Assembly (NCBI GenBank): GCA_016929905.1
Contig: JAFGHX010000414.1
Coordinates: forward strand, 22,031-86,030
Reading direction: 5' to 3'
DNA from: Kiritimatiellia bacterium
GTDB taxonomy: Bacteria > Verrucomicrobiota > Kiritimatiellia > JAFGHX01
Length of the DNA: 64,000 nt
A model generated the notes under the pieces. The model did no database searches. It was not told the origin of the DNA and worked only from the letters and a program-made list of their open reading frames with translations. Position numbers and translations under genes: made by a program. This document shows positions 20,372-29,326 of the stretch, piece by piece. Within the stretch, counting starts at the first letter, position 1; each line of letters opens with the position of its first letter.

Positions 20372-21871
20372 TCAATAGTCAATCCCCAATTCCCCGACGG
20401 GTTCCCAGGGCAGGCGCCGGGTGGTGAGTCGTTCGGCGACGAGCGCGTTCGTGCGGATGAATCCTTTCGAAGTCGTGGCCACGGGGAAATCGCCGATGAT
20501 CGCATGCGCCATCTGGTAGCCGATCTGTTCATAGTCGGGAAAACAGCACGAGAGGCCGAGATGATAGTAGGCCGGGGTGCGCTGGTGGCTCACGATCGAG
20601 AGCTGCTGCGGGATCTCGATGCCTGAGGCCCGCCCCCATTCCACGGCGGCGGCCGCCGGGCGGTCCCGCTGAAAGACCCATATCCCGGCCGCGGGCAGAC
20701 GCCGGCGGACCTCGTCGTAGTCCGTTGCCACGACGAGTTCGTTCTTGAAATCGGCGACAGGCACAGGCTGGTACTTGCCGAGTATCGGCTCCAGGAACCG
20801 GGTCTTGTCCATGCCGGCCCGCACGTGGGCGGCCAGCGCCGCCTTCTCCCGCGTGTGGCGCGCGCCAAGGACAACGGGCCGAAAGGCAAAGGCGGGGCGC
20901 AGGTGCTTCAGCTCGGCGCGCAGCTTGCCCGCCCAAGCCAGGCTCGCGCTGGCGTCATCGACGAAGAAGCACGCCTCCCCGTACCCCATCCGCATCAGAT
21001 ACTGCGCCAGCACACGGGCTGTGATGGTCGACAGGTTCCCGCGCGACAGGATGTGCACGCCGCCGACCCGCGGCCGAATCTCGCCCGTCCACCAGTCCAG
21101 CAGCATCGCCGGCCGCGGCTGGCCCAGCATCTCCGCCAGGCGCAGGACCCTGACCATTCGCACCCGGACCTGCTCATACTTCTGTTCGAGCACCCGGTGA
21201 AAGATGAACCCGGCCGGCAGTCGCCGCTGCGCGCGCCAATATCTCAAGAGCCGGTCCAGATTGGCGGTATTGTCGAACTGCAGGACAAACCCCCGCGCGA
21301 GCAGTTCCCGCTCCATCCGCTGATACGCCTGCGCCAGCTGCTCGTCCTCGAATACCGCCTGATAGTCCGAAGAATCGTGCATGAGCAGCAGAACGTCCCG
21401 TGTCCGCTCCGGCGTCATCGCCTCGGTGAAGTCACCCACCCAGAACGTACGGCCCACGCGGGTCACCAGCCCCTGGCCCTCCAGGATCTTGTAGGCCTGC
21501 CGAACGCTGCCCGGTGATACATTGAAGCGATACACCACTTGCTTCACCGGCGGCAGTGCCTGGCCCCGACGTATCATGCCGCTGTGAATGGAGTTCAGAA
21601 TGTGGTCCGCAATGTTCTCCGCCGAGGTGCCCGGCGTCTCCAGCTCCGGCGGCTCCTCACTCTCGGAGCCGGCAACAAACGTGCCCTTGCCCGGAATCCG
21701 GCTGAGCATGTGCCGGTCGCGGTATGTCTTGAGAATCCGCCGTACCGTGATCTCCGACAGCCCGAACATCTCCGCCAATTGCGGATCTGTCGGCAAACGC
21801 TGGCCCGGCGCCAGCACACCCAGCTGCCGCTCCAGCCACGCTCTCAACTTCGCCGACGGGCGACCGGTCAT
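20372..21871 (-). CDS. Transcriptional regulator with two N-terminal GntR-type HTH segments and LacI-like sensor domain
   Basis: HTH1 GQRLPTDPQLAEMFGLSEITVRRILKTYRDRHMLSRIPGKGTFV; HTH2 GQALPPVKQVVYRFNVSPGSVRQAYKILEGQGLVTRVG. Confidence 0.9.
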   Translation of the reverse strand: MTGRPSAKLRAWLERQLGVLAPGQRLPTDPQLAEMFGLSEITVRRILKTYRDRHMLSRIPGKGTFVAGSESEEPPELETPGTSAENIADHILNSIHSGMIRRGQALPPVKQVVYRFNVSPGSVRQAYKILEGQGLVTRVGRTFWVGDFTEAMTPERTRDVLLLMHDSSDYQAVFEDEQLAQAYQRMERELLARGFVLQFDNTANLDRLLRYWRAQRRLPAGFIFHRVLEQKYEQVRVRMVRVLRLAEMLGQPRPAMLLDWWTGEIRPRVGGVHILSRGNLSTITARVLAQYLMRMGYGEACFFVDDASASLAWAGKLRAELKHLRPAFAFRPVVLGARHTREKAALAAHVRAGMDKTRFLEPILGKYQPVPVADFKNELVVATDYDEVRRRLPAAGIWVFQRDRPAAAAVEWGRASGIEIPQQLSIVSHQRTPAYYHLGLSCCFPDYEQIGYQMAHAIIGDFPVATTSKGFIRTNALVAERLTTRRLPWEPVGELGIDY

Positions 21872-22075
21872 ATCCCCCTCCCATCCCGCAACAAGCATAC
21901 CCATCCTCGCCGCGTCCCATCAACCCAGAAATGATCGGAATGAGCGGTTTTGGGGTCCACCAGTGCCGTTGCCGGAGTGCAAGAACCGGGGCCCGCGGCT
22001 AAGCTGTAGGGTAGAGATGGAGGGGGCCGGCACGGTCGTGCGCGTCCCTCACGATGCATCGAAAGGAGCCCTGCG

Positions 22076-23674
22076 ATGAACCGACTCAAAGACAAGGTGG
22101 CGCTGATCACGGTGGATGCGGACGGGTTGGCGCCCGCGGTGGCCGCCGCGTACGCGGAGGAAGGCGCACGCGTTGCCGTTGCGGGGCCCGACGCGAACCA
22201 ACTGGCTTCGCTTGCCAAAGCGGTGACGGATGCCGGGGGTGCGTGCTTGACCGTGGTGATGGATCCGTCGGACGCGGCAAGCTGCGAACGCGGCGTGGGT
22301 GAAGTGGTGGCGAAGTACGGATGCGTGGACGTGCTGTGCAATCTGGCCGGCGAGTATCCGCGGACGGGCCCGCTGCACGAGGTGTCGGAAGCGGACTTTG
22401 ACCGCATGGTGAAAGTCAACATCAGCAGCGTGGTGTTGACGGCGCGGTTCGGCATTCCGGCCTTCCGCAACGGCGGCCGGCAGGGCTCGATCATCAACGT
22501 CAGTCACGCCGCGGCCTTGAGCGGGGTGGCCGGTACCAGCCTGTTGGCCGCCACCAAGGGTGCGCTGCTGAACCTCACACGTTGCATGGCCATGCAGGGC
22601 GCGAAGCAGGGCTATCGCGCCAACTGCGTCTGTGTCGGAAACACGTTCGTGCCGGTCGTGCCCAGCATGCTGGACGAGGACGACTGGAAAGCGACGGGCA
22701 GCCGGGAGTTGGCGCCGACGTTCGTCTACCTGGCGTCCGACGAAAGCCGGCACATGTGCGGGCACATCCTCTGCGTCGATGACGGGATGTCGGCCTGGAT
22801 CCAGGAACCCGGCAAGAACCGCGCGCCGGCCGGCAATCCCGGCCGGCCGGTGCCGAGGCCGCCTGCGCGCTCGGATTCGCCGGTGCGGGGCAAAGGCTGC
22901 CTGGAAGGGCAAGTCGCGCTGATCACGGGCGGCGGCGGCGCCATCGCCCACGCCACGGCCGCCCTGTTCGCGCAGGAGGGGGCCAAGGTCGCCCTCGTCG
23001 ACATCGTCGAGGAGCGGGCCGCGGCGACGGCCGCCGAAATCCGCGCGGCGGGCGGGGAGGCCTGCGCGCTGAGCGCGAACGCGCTGTGCCTGGCCGACTG
23101 CGAACGGGCCGTCGCCGAGACGGTCAGCCGCTACGGAGCGCTGACGGTCCTGATCAATCTGGTCGGCATGTTCGGCAAGGGCCACCAGAGCGTCGACAAG
23201 GTCGCACTGAACGAATGGAACCTGATGATGGACCTGAACCTGAAGTCCGTCTTCCTGATGTCGAAGGCCGCGGCGCCTGCTCTTATCCGGTCCGGCGGCG
23301 GCGCCATCGTCAACACGGGCACGCTCGCGGCCGTCGTGGGCAGGGACGGCGGCGGATACGGCGCCAGCAAGTCGGGCGTGCTCGCGCTGACCCGCGCCAT
23401 GGCCGCCGATTACTTCCACAACAAGATCCGTGTGAATGCCGTCTGCCCGTCCGGGGTCGACACGCCCATGTTCAGGGGGCCGGCCCCGCAGAACGATCCG
23501 GCGAGCGAGAAACTCCGCAAGAAGATCGACGCGGCACGCAACAGCGATCAGGGCCTGTCGACCCCGGAACAAATCGCGCCGTCCTTCCTGTTCCTGGCGT
23601 CCGACCAGCTTTCGCCGAAAGTGACCGGCCACATTCTTCTGGCCGAGAACGGGTACAGCACGATCAGGAGGTAG
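22076..23674 (+). CDS. Tandem short-chain dehydrogenase/reductase fusion
   Basis: Two SDR halves; C-terminal half has TGGGGAIA and YGASK, N-terminal half has degenerate motifs (TVDADGLA; LLAATK). Confidence 0.9.
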   Translation: MNRLKDKVALITVDADGLAPAVAAAYAEEGARVAVAGPDANQLASLAKAVTDAGGACLTVVMDPSDAASCERGVGEVVAKYGCVDVLCNLAGEYPRTGPLHEVSEADFDRMVKVNISSVVLTARFGIPAFRNGGRQGSIINVSHAAALSGVAGTSLLAATKGALLNLTRCMAMQGAKQGYRANCVCVGNTFVPVVPSMLDEDDWKATGSRELAPTFVYLASDESRHMCGHILCVDDGMSAWIQEPGKNRAPAGNPGRPVPRPPARSDSPVRGKGCLEGQVALITGGGGAIAHATAALFAQEGAKVALVDIVEERAAATAAEIRAAGGEACALSANALCLADCERAVAETVSRYGALTVLINLVGMFGKGHQSVDKVALNEWNLMMDLNLKSVFLMSKAAAPALIRSGGGAIVNTGTLAAVVGRDGGGYGASKSGVLALTRAMAADYFHNKIRVNAVCPSGVDTPMFRGPAPQNDPASEKLRKKIDAARNSDQGLSTPEQIAPSFLFLASDQLSPKVTGHILLAENGYSTIRR

Positions 23675-23678
23675 TCCC

Positions 23679-24707
23679 GTGAACGCGAAGGCCAAAGCCA
23701 CAGAGGAACTCGGAATCGGGCTGGTCGGGTGCGGTCGATGGGGCCAACTCCTGGCGAACGCCGTGCAGGAACTCGGCGGCGCCCGGATGGCAGCGGTGCA
23801 GAACCGAACGTTCGCCAGGGCGCGCGAATTCGCCGCGACGCTGAATGTGCCGGCCTACAAGACGTACCAGGAGCTCGTGAAGGACCCGAACGTCGACGCC
23901 ATCCTCGTGGTGAACCCGCACAACCTGCACGAGCCGGTCGTCGCCGCGGCGGCCAAGGCGGGCAAACACATCTTCTGCGAGAAGCCGCTCGCCATCGACG
24001 TCGCCGCCTGTCACCGCATGATCGACATCACCGACAAGTACGGCGTCAAGATGATGTGCGGCCATATCCGAAGGCTCTGCCCGACGTACCGCAAGGCGGC
24101 GGAGATCGTGCACAGCGGGCGGCTCGGCGCGCTGGCCGCCGTCAACATTGCGAACATGGTCCACATCGATCGCGTGAACTGGTGGGCCAAGTCCGAGACC
24201 ATGGGCGCCCTGCTCCACTCGCCCGGCGTGCACGTCATCGATTACCTGCTCTCCCTCTGCGGGACGGCACGCTCCGTCTACGCCGTCGAATCCCGGGTCC
24301 GCGTGCAGCCGCGCGTCGACTACCAGGACAGCCTGTTCCTGACGGTCGAATTCGAGAACGGCGCGATCGGTTCCGTCCAGTGCACCGTTTCGTGCCTGAC
24401 GCCGGGTAATCAGGTGCAGGTCGTCGGGACACTGGGCTCGCTGCGCTTCGATCCCGGCAAACCGATTGACGTCGCACTCTGGAGCGGAAAGAAGGAGCGC
24501 GTCGCCGCCGGCTCCGACGGAAGCTGGGCAAGCGAGGAACGGGCCGGCGTCGATGCGGAACTGGCGAATTTCATAGACTGGGTGGCGAACGGCGACGAGC
24601 CATTACTGACGGCCTGGGACGGCCTGCGTGCGGTCGAGATCGTCGACGCGGCGTACCGTTCGATCGCCAGGCAACGGCCAATCGAGCTGCCGCTGCCGAA
24701 AAAGTGA
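23679..24707 (+). CDS. Gfo/Idh/MocA family oxidoreductase
   Basis: GIGLVGCGRWGQ; GKHIFCEKPLAID. Confidence 0.95.
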   Translation: MNAKAKATEELGIGLVGCGRWGQLLANAVQELGGARMAAVQNRTFARAREFAATLNVPAYKTYQELVKDPNVDAILVVNPHNLHEPVVAAAAKAGKHIFCEKPLAIDVAACHRMIDITDKYGVKMMCGHIRRLCPTYRKAAEIVHSGRLGALAAVNIANMVHIDRVNWWAKSETMGALLHSPGVHVIDYLLSLCGTARSVYAVESRVRVQPRVDYQDSLFLTVEFENGAIGSVQCTVSCLTPGNQVQVVGTLGSLRFDPGKPIDVALWSGKKERVAAGSDGSWASEERAGVDAELANFIDWVANGDEPLLTAWDGLRAVEIVDAAYRSIARQRPIELPLPKK

Positions 24708-24748
24708 CGCGAGCGAAGCGAGCCCATGACGCGAACGGAGTGAGCCCA
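24705..24748. repeat. 22-bp intercistronic direct repeat, two copies
   Basis: TGACGCGAGCGAAGCGAGCCCA / TGACGCGAACGGAGTGAGCCCA, 19 of 22 identical. Confidence 0.85.
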
Positions 24749-25542
24749 TGACAGTCTGCGATTCACATTGTCACGTGTCCCCGTACTGGTACGAGCCGGT
24801 GGAGAGCCTGCTGTTCCACATGGACCGCAACGGCGTGGAGCAGGCCGTGCTCGTGCAGTACATGGGGCAATACGACAACGCGTATCAGTTCGACTGCGCC
24901 CGAGACAACCCCGGCCGATTCGCAAGCGTCGTGCTGGTTGACGCGCGCAAGCCGGCTGCCGTCGAAGAGCTGGAACGGCTCGCGGCGCGCGGCGCCGCCG
25001 GCGTGCGGCTGCGGCCAGACACCCGCTCGCCGGGCGACGACCCGCTCGCCATCTGGCGCAAAGCCGAAGAGCTTGGCCTGGCCGTCAGCTGCAGCGGCGA
25101 CGCCGGCGCGTTTGCGGCGGACGCCTTCGCCGAAGTTGTCCGGGCCGTACCGAAGCTGCCGATCGTGCTGGAGCACCTGGGCGCCGTGAACACACCCGAC
25201 GCCGAAGCGGCACCCAACCCCCTGCGGCAACGCGTGTTTGCCCTGGCCCGCTTCCCGAATGTCTACATCAAGTTCCACGGCTTGGGCGAGATCTGCAGGC
25301 GAACCAGCCCGGTTGAACAACCGTTCCCCTTCAAGCGGGACGGGTTGCGCATCCTGGAGATGGCCCACGAAGCATTCGGGCCGGACCGCATGATGTGGGG
25401 CAGCGACTACCCGCCGGTCAGCGGCCGCGAAGGCTACGCCAACGCGCTGCGGCTCGCGATAGAGCCGTTTGGCGAGAAGAGCGAGGAGGAGCGGGAGAAA
25501 ATGTTCGGAGGGACGGCGAGGAGGGTGTTCGGGTTGGTCTGA
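24748..25542 (+). CDS. Amidohydrolase 2 family metal-dependent hydrolase (COG3618-like lactonase family)
   Basis: VCDSHCHVSP metal motif; PDRMMWGSDYPP C-terminal motif. Confidence 0.9.
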   Translation: MTVCDSHCHVSPYWYEPVESLLFHMDRNGVEQAVLVQYMGQYDNAYQFDCARDNPGRFASVVLVDARKPAAVEELERLAARGAAGVRLRPDTRSPGDDPLAIWRKAEELGLAVSCSGDAGAFAADAFAEVVRAVPKLPIVLEHLGAVNTPDAEAAPNPLRQRVFALARFPNVYIKFHGLGEICRRTSPVEQPFPFKRDGLRILEMAHEAFGPDRMMWGSDYPPVSGREGYANALRLAIEPFGEKSEEEREKMFGGTARRVFGLV

Positions 25543-25583
25543 AACTTGCTCGAGAACTTACTCGGGAACTTGCTCGAAACTCG
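25541..25583. repeat. 12-bp-period tandem repeat directly after a stop codon
   Basis: AACTTGCTCGAG / AACTTACTCGGG / AACTTGCTCGAA. Confidence 0.8.
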
Positions 25584-25639
25584 CCCCGTGGCAGGAGACG
25601 AAGCGAGTACAGAGACGAGGGGAATGGAGAGGAATTGAC

Positions 25640-26326
25640 ATGTCCACACCACTACCGGAACTGATTGAGCGCTACGAGCGGCTGTCGAGCGCCGACGTTT
25701 GCGACATTCTCAACGAGATGGGCTATCCGAACCAGGCGCTGTCGGCCGCGGTCCGGCCGCTGGCGCCGGACATGGTCGTGGCCGGGCCGGCCTTCACGAT
25801 TGGCGGCCAGGAGCGGCGGCCGGGCCTGCCGAAACCGAAGGGGCCGTTCTACAAGCAGATCACGCCGGACTGCGTGGTGGTGATGGCGACCAACGGCCAT
25901 CACGTGTCCGGGCCCTGGGGCGAAAACACGGGAATCACCGCACAGATGCACGGCGCACGCGGATTCATCACCGACGGCGGCACGCGGGACGGGAAGCAAC
26001 TGGTCGAGCTGGCGTTCCCGACCTTCTGCCGGTTCGTCACACCCGTGATCTGCGCCGGCCGCTTCGACCATACCTGCGTCCAGGAACCCGTCGAACTGGA
26101 CGGGCAGGTGCAGGAGAAGGTGACCGTCGCACCGGGCGATTTCGTGATCGCCGACTTCGACGGGGCCGTGGTCGTGCCGGCGGATCGGATAGAAGCGGTT
26201 CTGGTCGATGCGGAGAAGCTGGCGGAAATCGAGGAGCAGATCCGCGCCGCGCTCCGGCGCGGCGAGGACCGGGGCCAGGTGTACAAGCGGTATCCAAAAT
26301 TTGCGCATGTCACGAAGAAGAAGTAG
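25640..26326 (+). CDS. RraA family protein (aldolase/regulator-like)
   Basis: SSADVCDILNEMGY..., GARGFITDGGTRD, DGAVVVPADR. Confidence 0.92.
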   Translation: MSTPLPELIERYERLSSADVCDILNEMGYPNQALSAAVRPLAPDMVVAGPAFTIGGQERRPGLPKPKGPFYKQITPDCVVVMATNGHHVSGPWGENTGITAQMHGARGFITDGGTRDGKQLVELAFPTFCRFVTPVICAGRFDHTCVQEPVELDGQVQEKVTVAPGDFVIADFDGAVVVPADRIEAVLVDAEKLAEIEEQIRAALRRGEDRGQVYKRYPKFAHVTKKK

Positions 26327-26416
26327 CGCAGGCATTCCTGCCTGCGCTCCGCTTGCGCTACCGAGGCTCTTGGGTGGCGCCTGAGCACCGGGCGCGCGGG
26401 CAAGAATGCCCGCGCG
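26326..26416. repeat. Two REP-like hairpins in an intercistronic gap
   Basis: GCGCAGGCA-TTCC-TGCCTGCGC (26326-26347) and CGCGCGGGCA-AGAA-TGCCCGCGCG (26393-26416). Confidence 0.8.
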
Positions 26417-26437
26417 ACCACAGAAGGGAGGCAGAGG

Positions 26438-27277
26438 ATGAAACTGGTGCGTTACCAGACGAACGGCGCGGCCCGGTACGGCATTCTGGAAGAAGACTGG
26501 GTCTTCGCGATCGAGGGGGACCCGTACGCGGACGACATCCGGAAGGGGCAGGCCGTGGGCGGGGTGGAGGCCGTGCCGCTGCTGGCGCCGTGCGACCCGA
26601 AAGCCATCATTTCGATCGGCGCAAACTACGAGTCGCGCTGCAAGGAGAACAATCTCCCGCTGCCCACCGTGCCGGGCAAGGGCGACCGGTTTCTGATCGG
26701 GCTGGATTCGCTCACCGGGCCGGGCGGGCTCATCTATCTGCCTTCATTCGAGAAACGAGTGGATTACAGCGGGGAACTGGCCATCGTGATGCGGCGCACG
26801 TGCCGCCACATCACCCCGGAACAGGCGCCGAACTACATTCTGGGCTACACGGTTGTGCATAACGCGTGGGCCAAGGGCAAGCTGACCGGCGACGAACCGG
26901 TGCCGCCGGAACAGAAACGAAAATACGTCCGCGCCTACGAATCGTTCTGCCCGGTGGGCCCATGGGTGGAGACGGATATCGATCCGTCCGGCATCGCATG
27001 GCAGACCCGCGTCAACGGTGAGGTCCGCCAGAACGCGAACACATCGGACATGATTTTCGGCGTGCGCGAACTGGTCGCCGGCGTTTCGGAGTGGCACACA
27101 CTCGAACCGGGCGACGTGATTCAGACCGGCACCGCCTGCGGGGTGGGGCCCATGACTGACGGGGACGTGATCGAAATCGAGTTCGACGGGATCGGGGTGC
27201 TCCGGAACCGCGCCGTTCGGCGGGACGGCATGCAACCGATCGATCTGGTGTTCATCGACAAGTACGAGGGGAAATAG
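26438..27277 (+). CDS. Fumarylacetoacetate hydrolase family protein
   Basis: KLVRYQTNG..., VDYSGELAIVMRR, ILGYTVVHNAW, GDVIQTGTACGVGPM. Confidence 0.93.
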   Translation: MKLVRYQTNGAARYGILEEDWVFAIEGDPYADDIRKGQAVGGVEAVPLLAPCDPKAIISIGANYESRCKENNLPLPTVPGKGDRFLIGLDSLTGPGGLIYLPSFEKRVDYSGELAIVMRRTCRHITPEQAPNYILGYTVVHNAWAKGKLTGDEPVPPEQKRKYVRAYESFCPVGPWVETDIDPSGIAWQTRVNGEVRQNANTSDMIFGVRELVAGVSEWHTLEPGDVIQTGTACGVGPMTDGDVIEIEFDGIGVLRNRAVRRDGMQPIDLVFIDKYEGK

Positions 27278-27332
27278 CAGACGCACGGCACGGCACACGC
27301 GGCGGCGCAGCCGGCCGGAGGGAGGCAAGCGC

Positions 27333-28214
27333 ATGAAGCTGGTACGCTACGGGGAGCCCGGCAAAGAGCGGCCGGGAGTCTGGGTTGACGAAGCGAACGG
27401 CGGGCCCGGGATTCTGGACGTTCGCGCGGCGGCGCCGGAAATCGGCGACTACGACGGGGCGTTCTTCAGCGATTCGGGCCTGGCGCGCGTGCGCGAACTG
27501 GCCGGCGAGCCCGGCCGCCGGCTGATGCCCACCGACGGCGTTCGGCTGGGCCCGCCGATCGTACGCCCCAGCAAAATCATGTGCCTGGGCAAGAACTACG
27601 CGGACCATGTGAAGGAGTTCGGCCTGGAAATGCCGGAAGTGCCCGTGATCTTCACCAAAGCCACCACCTCCATCAACGGGCCGTACGACCCGATCGTGCT
27701 GCCGCGAGAATCCAAGGTCGTCGACCTGGAGGTGGAATTGGCGTTCGTGGTCGGGAAGACCGCGCGGCGCGTGAAGAAGGAGGCCGCGCTCGACTACATT
27801 GCCGGCTACACGATCCTGAACGACACGAGCGATCGTGAGGTGCAGATGCGCGGCGAGCAGTGGTTCTGCGGGAAGAGCCCCGACACGTTCTGCCCGATCG
27901 GCCCCTGGCTCGTGACGAGCGACGAGGTTCCCGACGCGCACAAGCTGCGCCTGTACTCGAAGATCAACGGGTTCACGCTGCAGGAGAGCAACACGGCGCA
28001 GATGGTCTTCAGCGTGCCCGACATCCTCGCCTACACGAGCCGCTTGATGACCCTGCTGCCGGGCGACATCATTGCCACCGGTACGCCCGCGGGATGCGGG
28101 TCCGTCCGCAAGGAGCCGATCGTGTTGAAAGAGGGCGATCACATCGAGCTCGGCGTCGAAGCGCTGGGCGTGCAGGCCAACCGTATCCTGCGCGAAACGG
28201 AGGAACAGCCCTAA
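27333..28214 (+). CDS. Fumarylacetoacetate hydrolase family protein (second paralog)
   Basis: IMCLGKNYADHVKEFG; VDLEVELAFVVGKTAR; GDIIATGTPAGCG. Confidence 0.96.
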   Translation: MKLVRYGEPGKERPGVWVDEANGGPGILDVRAAAPEIGDYDGAFFSDSGLARVRELAGEPGRRLMPTDGVRLGPPIVRPSKIMCLGKNYADHVKEFGLEMPEVPVIFTKATTSINGPYDPIVLPRESKVVDLEVELAFVVGKTARRVKKEAALDYIAGYTILNDTSDREVQMRGEQWFCGKSPDTFCPIGPWLVTSDEVPDAHKLRLYSKINGFTLQESNTAQMVFSVPDILAYTSRLMTLLPGDIIATGTPAGCGSVRKEPIVLKEGDHIELGVEALGVQANRILRETEEQP

Positions 28215-29272
28215 TGAAACCGCGCGACTGCGTGATCGAGCAACTGAGACACCGCCCGACCTCGCCGGTCCCGTTCACGTTTCCGTTCGAACCGGAAATC
28301 GGCGAAGCGCTCGATACGTACTACGGCGGGCGCGAATGGCGGCGGCGCCTGACGCCCTACATCGTGCAGGTGCGGACGGTCGACACCGACGGGCGGGCCC
28401 CCGTTGACGACACGCACGCCCGCGACACGTACGGCGGGCTCTGGCGCATGGACAGGCGGCCCTGGCACCTGGAGAAGCCACCCTTGCGGGAACCCTCTTT
28501 CGCCGGGTACACGTTCCCCGACGCCGGGCAATTCTTCCGGCCCGACTGCAAGGAACAGGCGCTGCGCACCTGTGAGCGCTGCAAGGACAGCTTCCTGCTC
28601 GGCAAGATCGGCTGGGGCCTGTTCGAGCGCAGCTGGTGCATGCGCGGGTTCGAGAACGCACTGACGGACATGGTACTCGAGCCGGCGTTCTACACCGAAT
28701 TGTTGGCGAAGCTCACGGATCTGTACCTTGCGTTTACCGAGTACACGCTGGACCTGCCCGTCGACGGCATCTTCTTCGCCGATGACTGGGGCGATCAACG
28801 CGGTGTCATCATGGGGCCGGACCGCTGGCGGCAGTTCATCAAGCCGAACTGGGCCAGGATCTACGCATGCGTGCACAGGCGCGGGAAGAAGGTGTTCAGC
28901 CATTCATGCGGGGCACTCACCGAAATTCTGCCGGATATGATCGAGATGGGATTGGACGTCCTGGAGAGCGTTCAGCCGGAGGCGGCGGGGATGAACCCCT
29001 ACGAGCTGAAAGAACGGTGGGGCGGCCAGATCACGTTCTGGGGCTGTCTCGGGAGCCAGAGCACGATCGCACGCGGCACGCCCGAGGACGTACGCGAGGA
29101 AGTCGGCCGGCTGGTCAGGGAAATGGGACGCGGGGGCGGATTCATTCTCGCGCCGGCAAAACCGCTGCAGCCGGGCACGCCGATCGAGAATGCGGCGGCC
29201 ATTCTGGAGGCGGCCGCGAATCAGGCGTCCGTCGCGGACGTTGAGGCGAAAGCGAACGCGGCCTTGGCTTGA
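28214..29272 (+). CDS. Uroporphyrinogen decarboxylase (UroD/MtaA)-like protein
   Basis: VFSHSCGALTEILPDMIEMGLDVLESVQPEAAGMNPYELKERWG; start overlaps preceding stop. Confidence 0.9.
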   Translation: MKPRDCVIEQLRHRPTSPVPFTFPFEPEIGEALDTYYGGREWRRRLTPYIVQVRTVDTDGRAPVDDTHARDTYGGLWRMDRRPWHLEKPPLREPSFAGYTFPDAGQFFRPDCKEQALRTCERCKDSFLLGKIGWGLFERSWCMRGFENALTDMVLEPAFYTELLAKLTDLYLAFTEYTLDLPVDGIFFADDWGDQRGVIMGPDRWRQFIKPNWARIYACVHRRGKKVFSHSCGALTEILPDMIEMGLDVLESVQPEAAGMNPYELKERWGGQITFWGCLGSQSTIARGTPEDVREEVGRLVREMGRGGGFILAPAKPLQPGTPIENAAAILEAAANQASVADVEAKANAALA

Positions 29273-29326
29273 GCGTTGCGAAGCACGAGCGGACCGTGCG
29301 GTACGGGACAGACAGGGAGACGAGAC

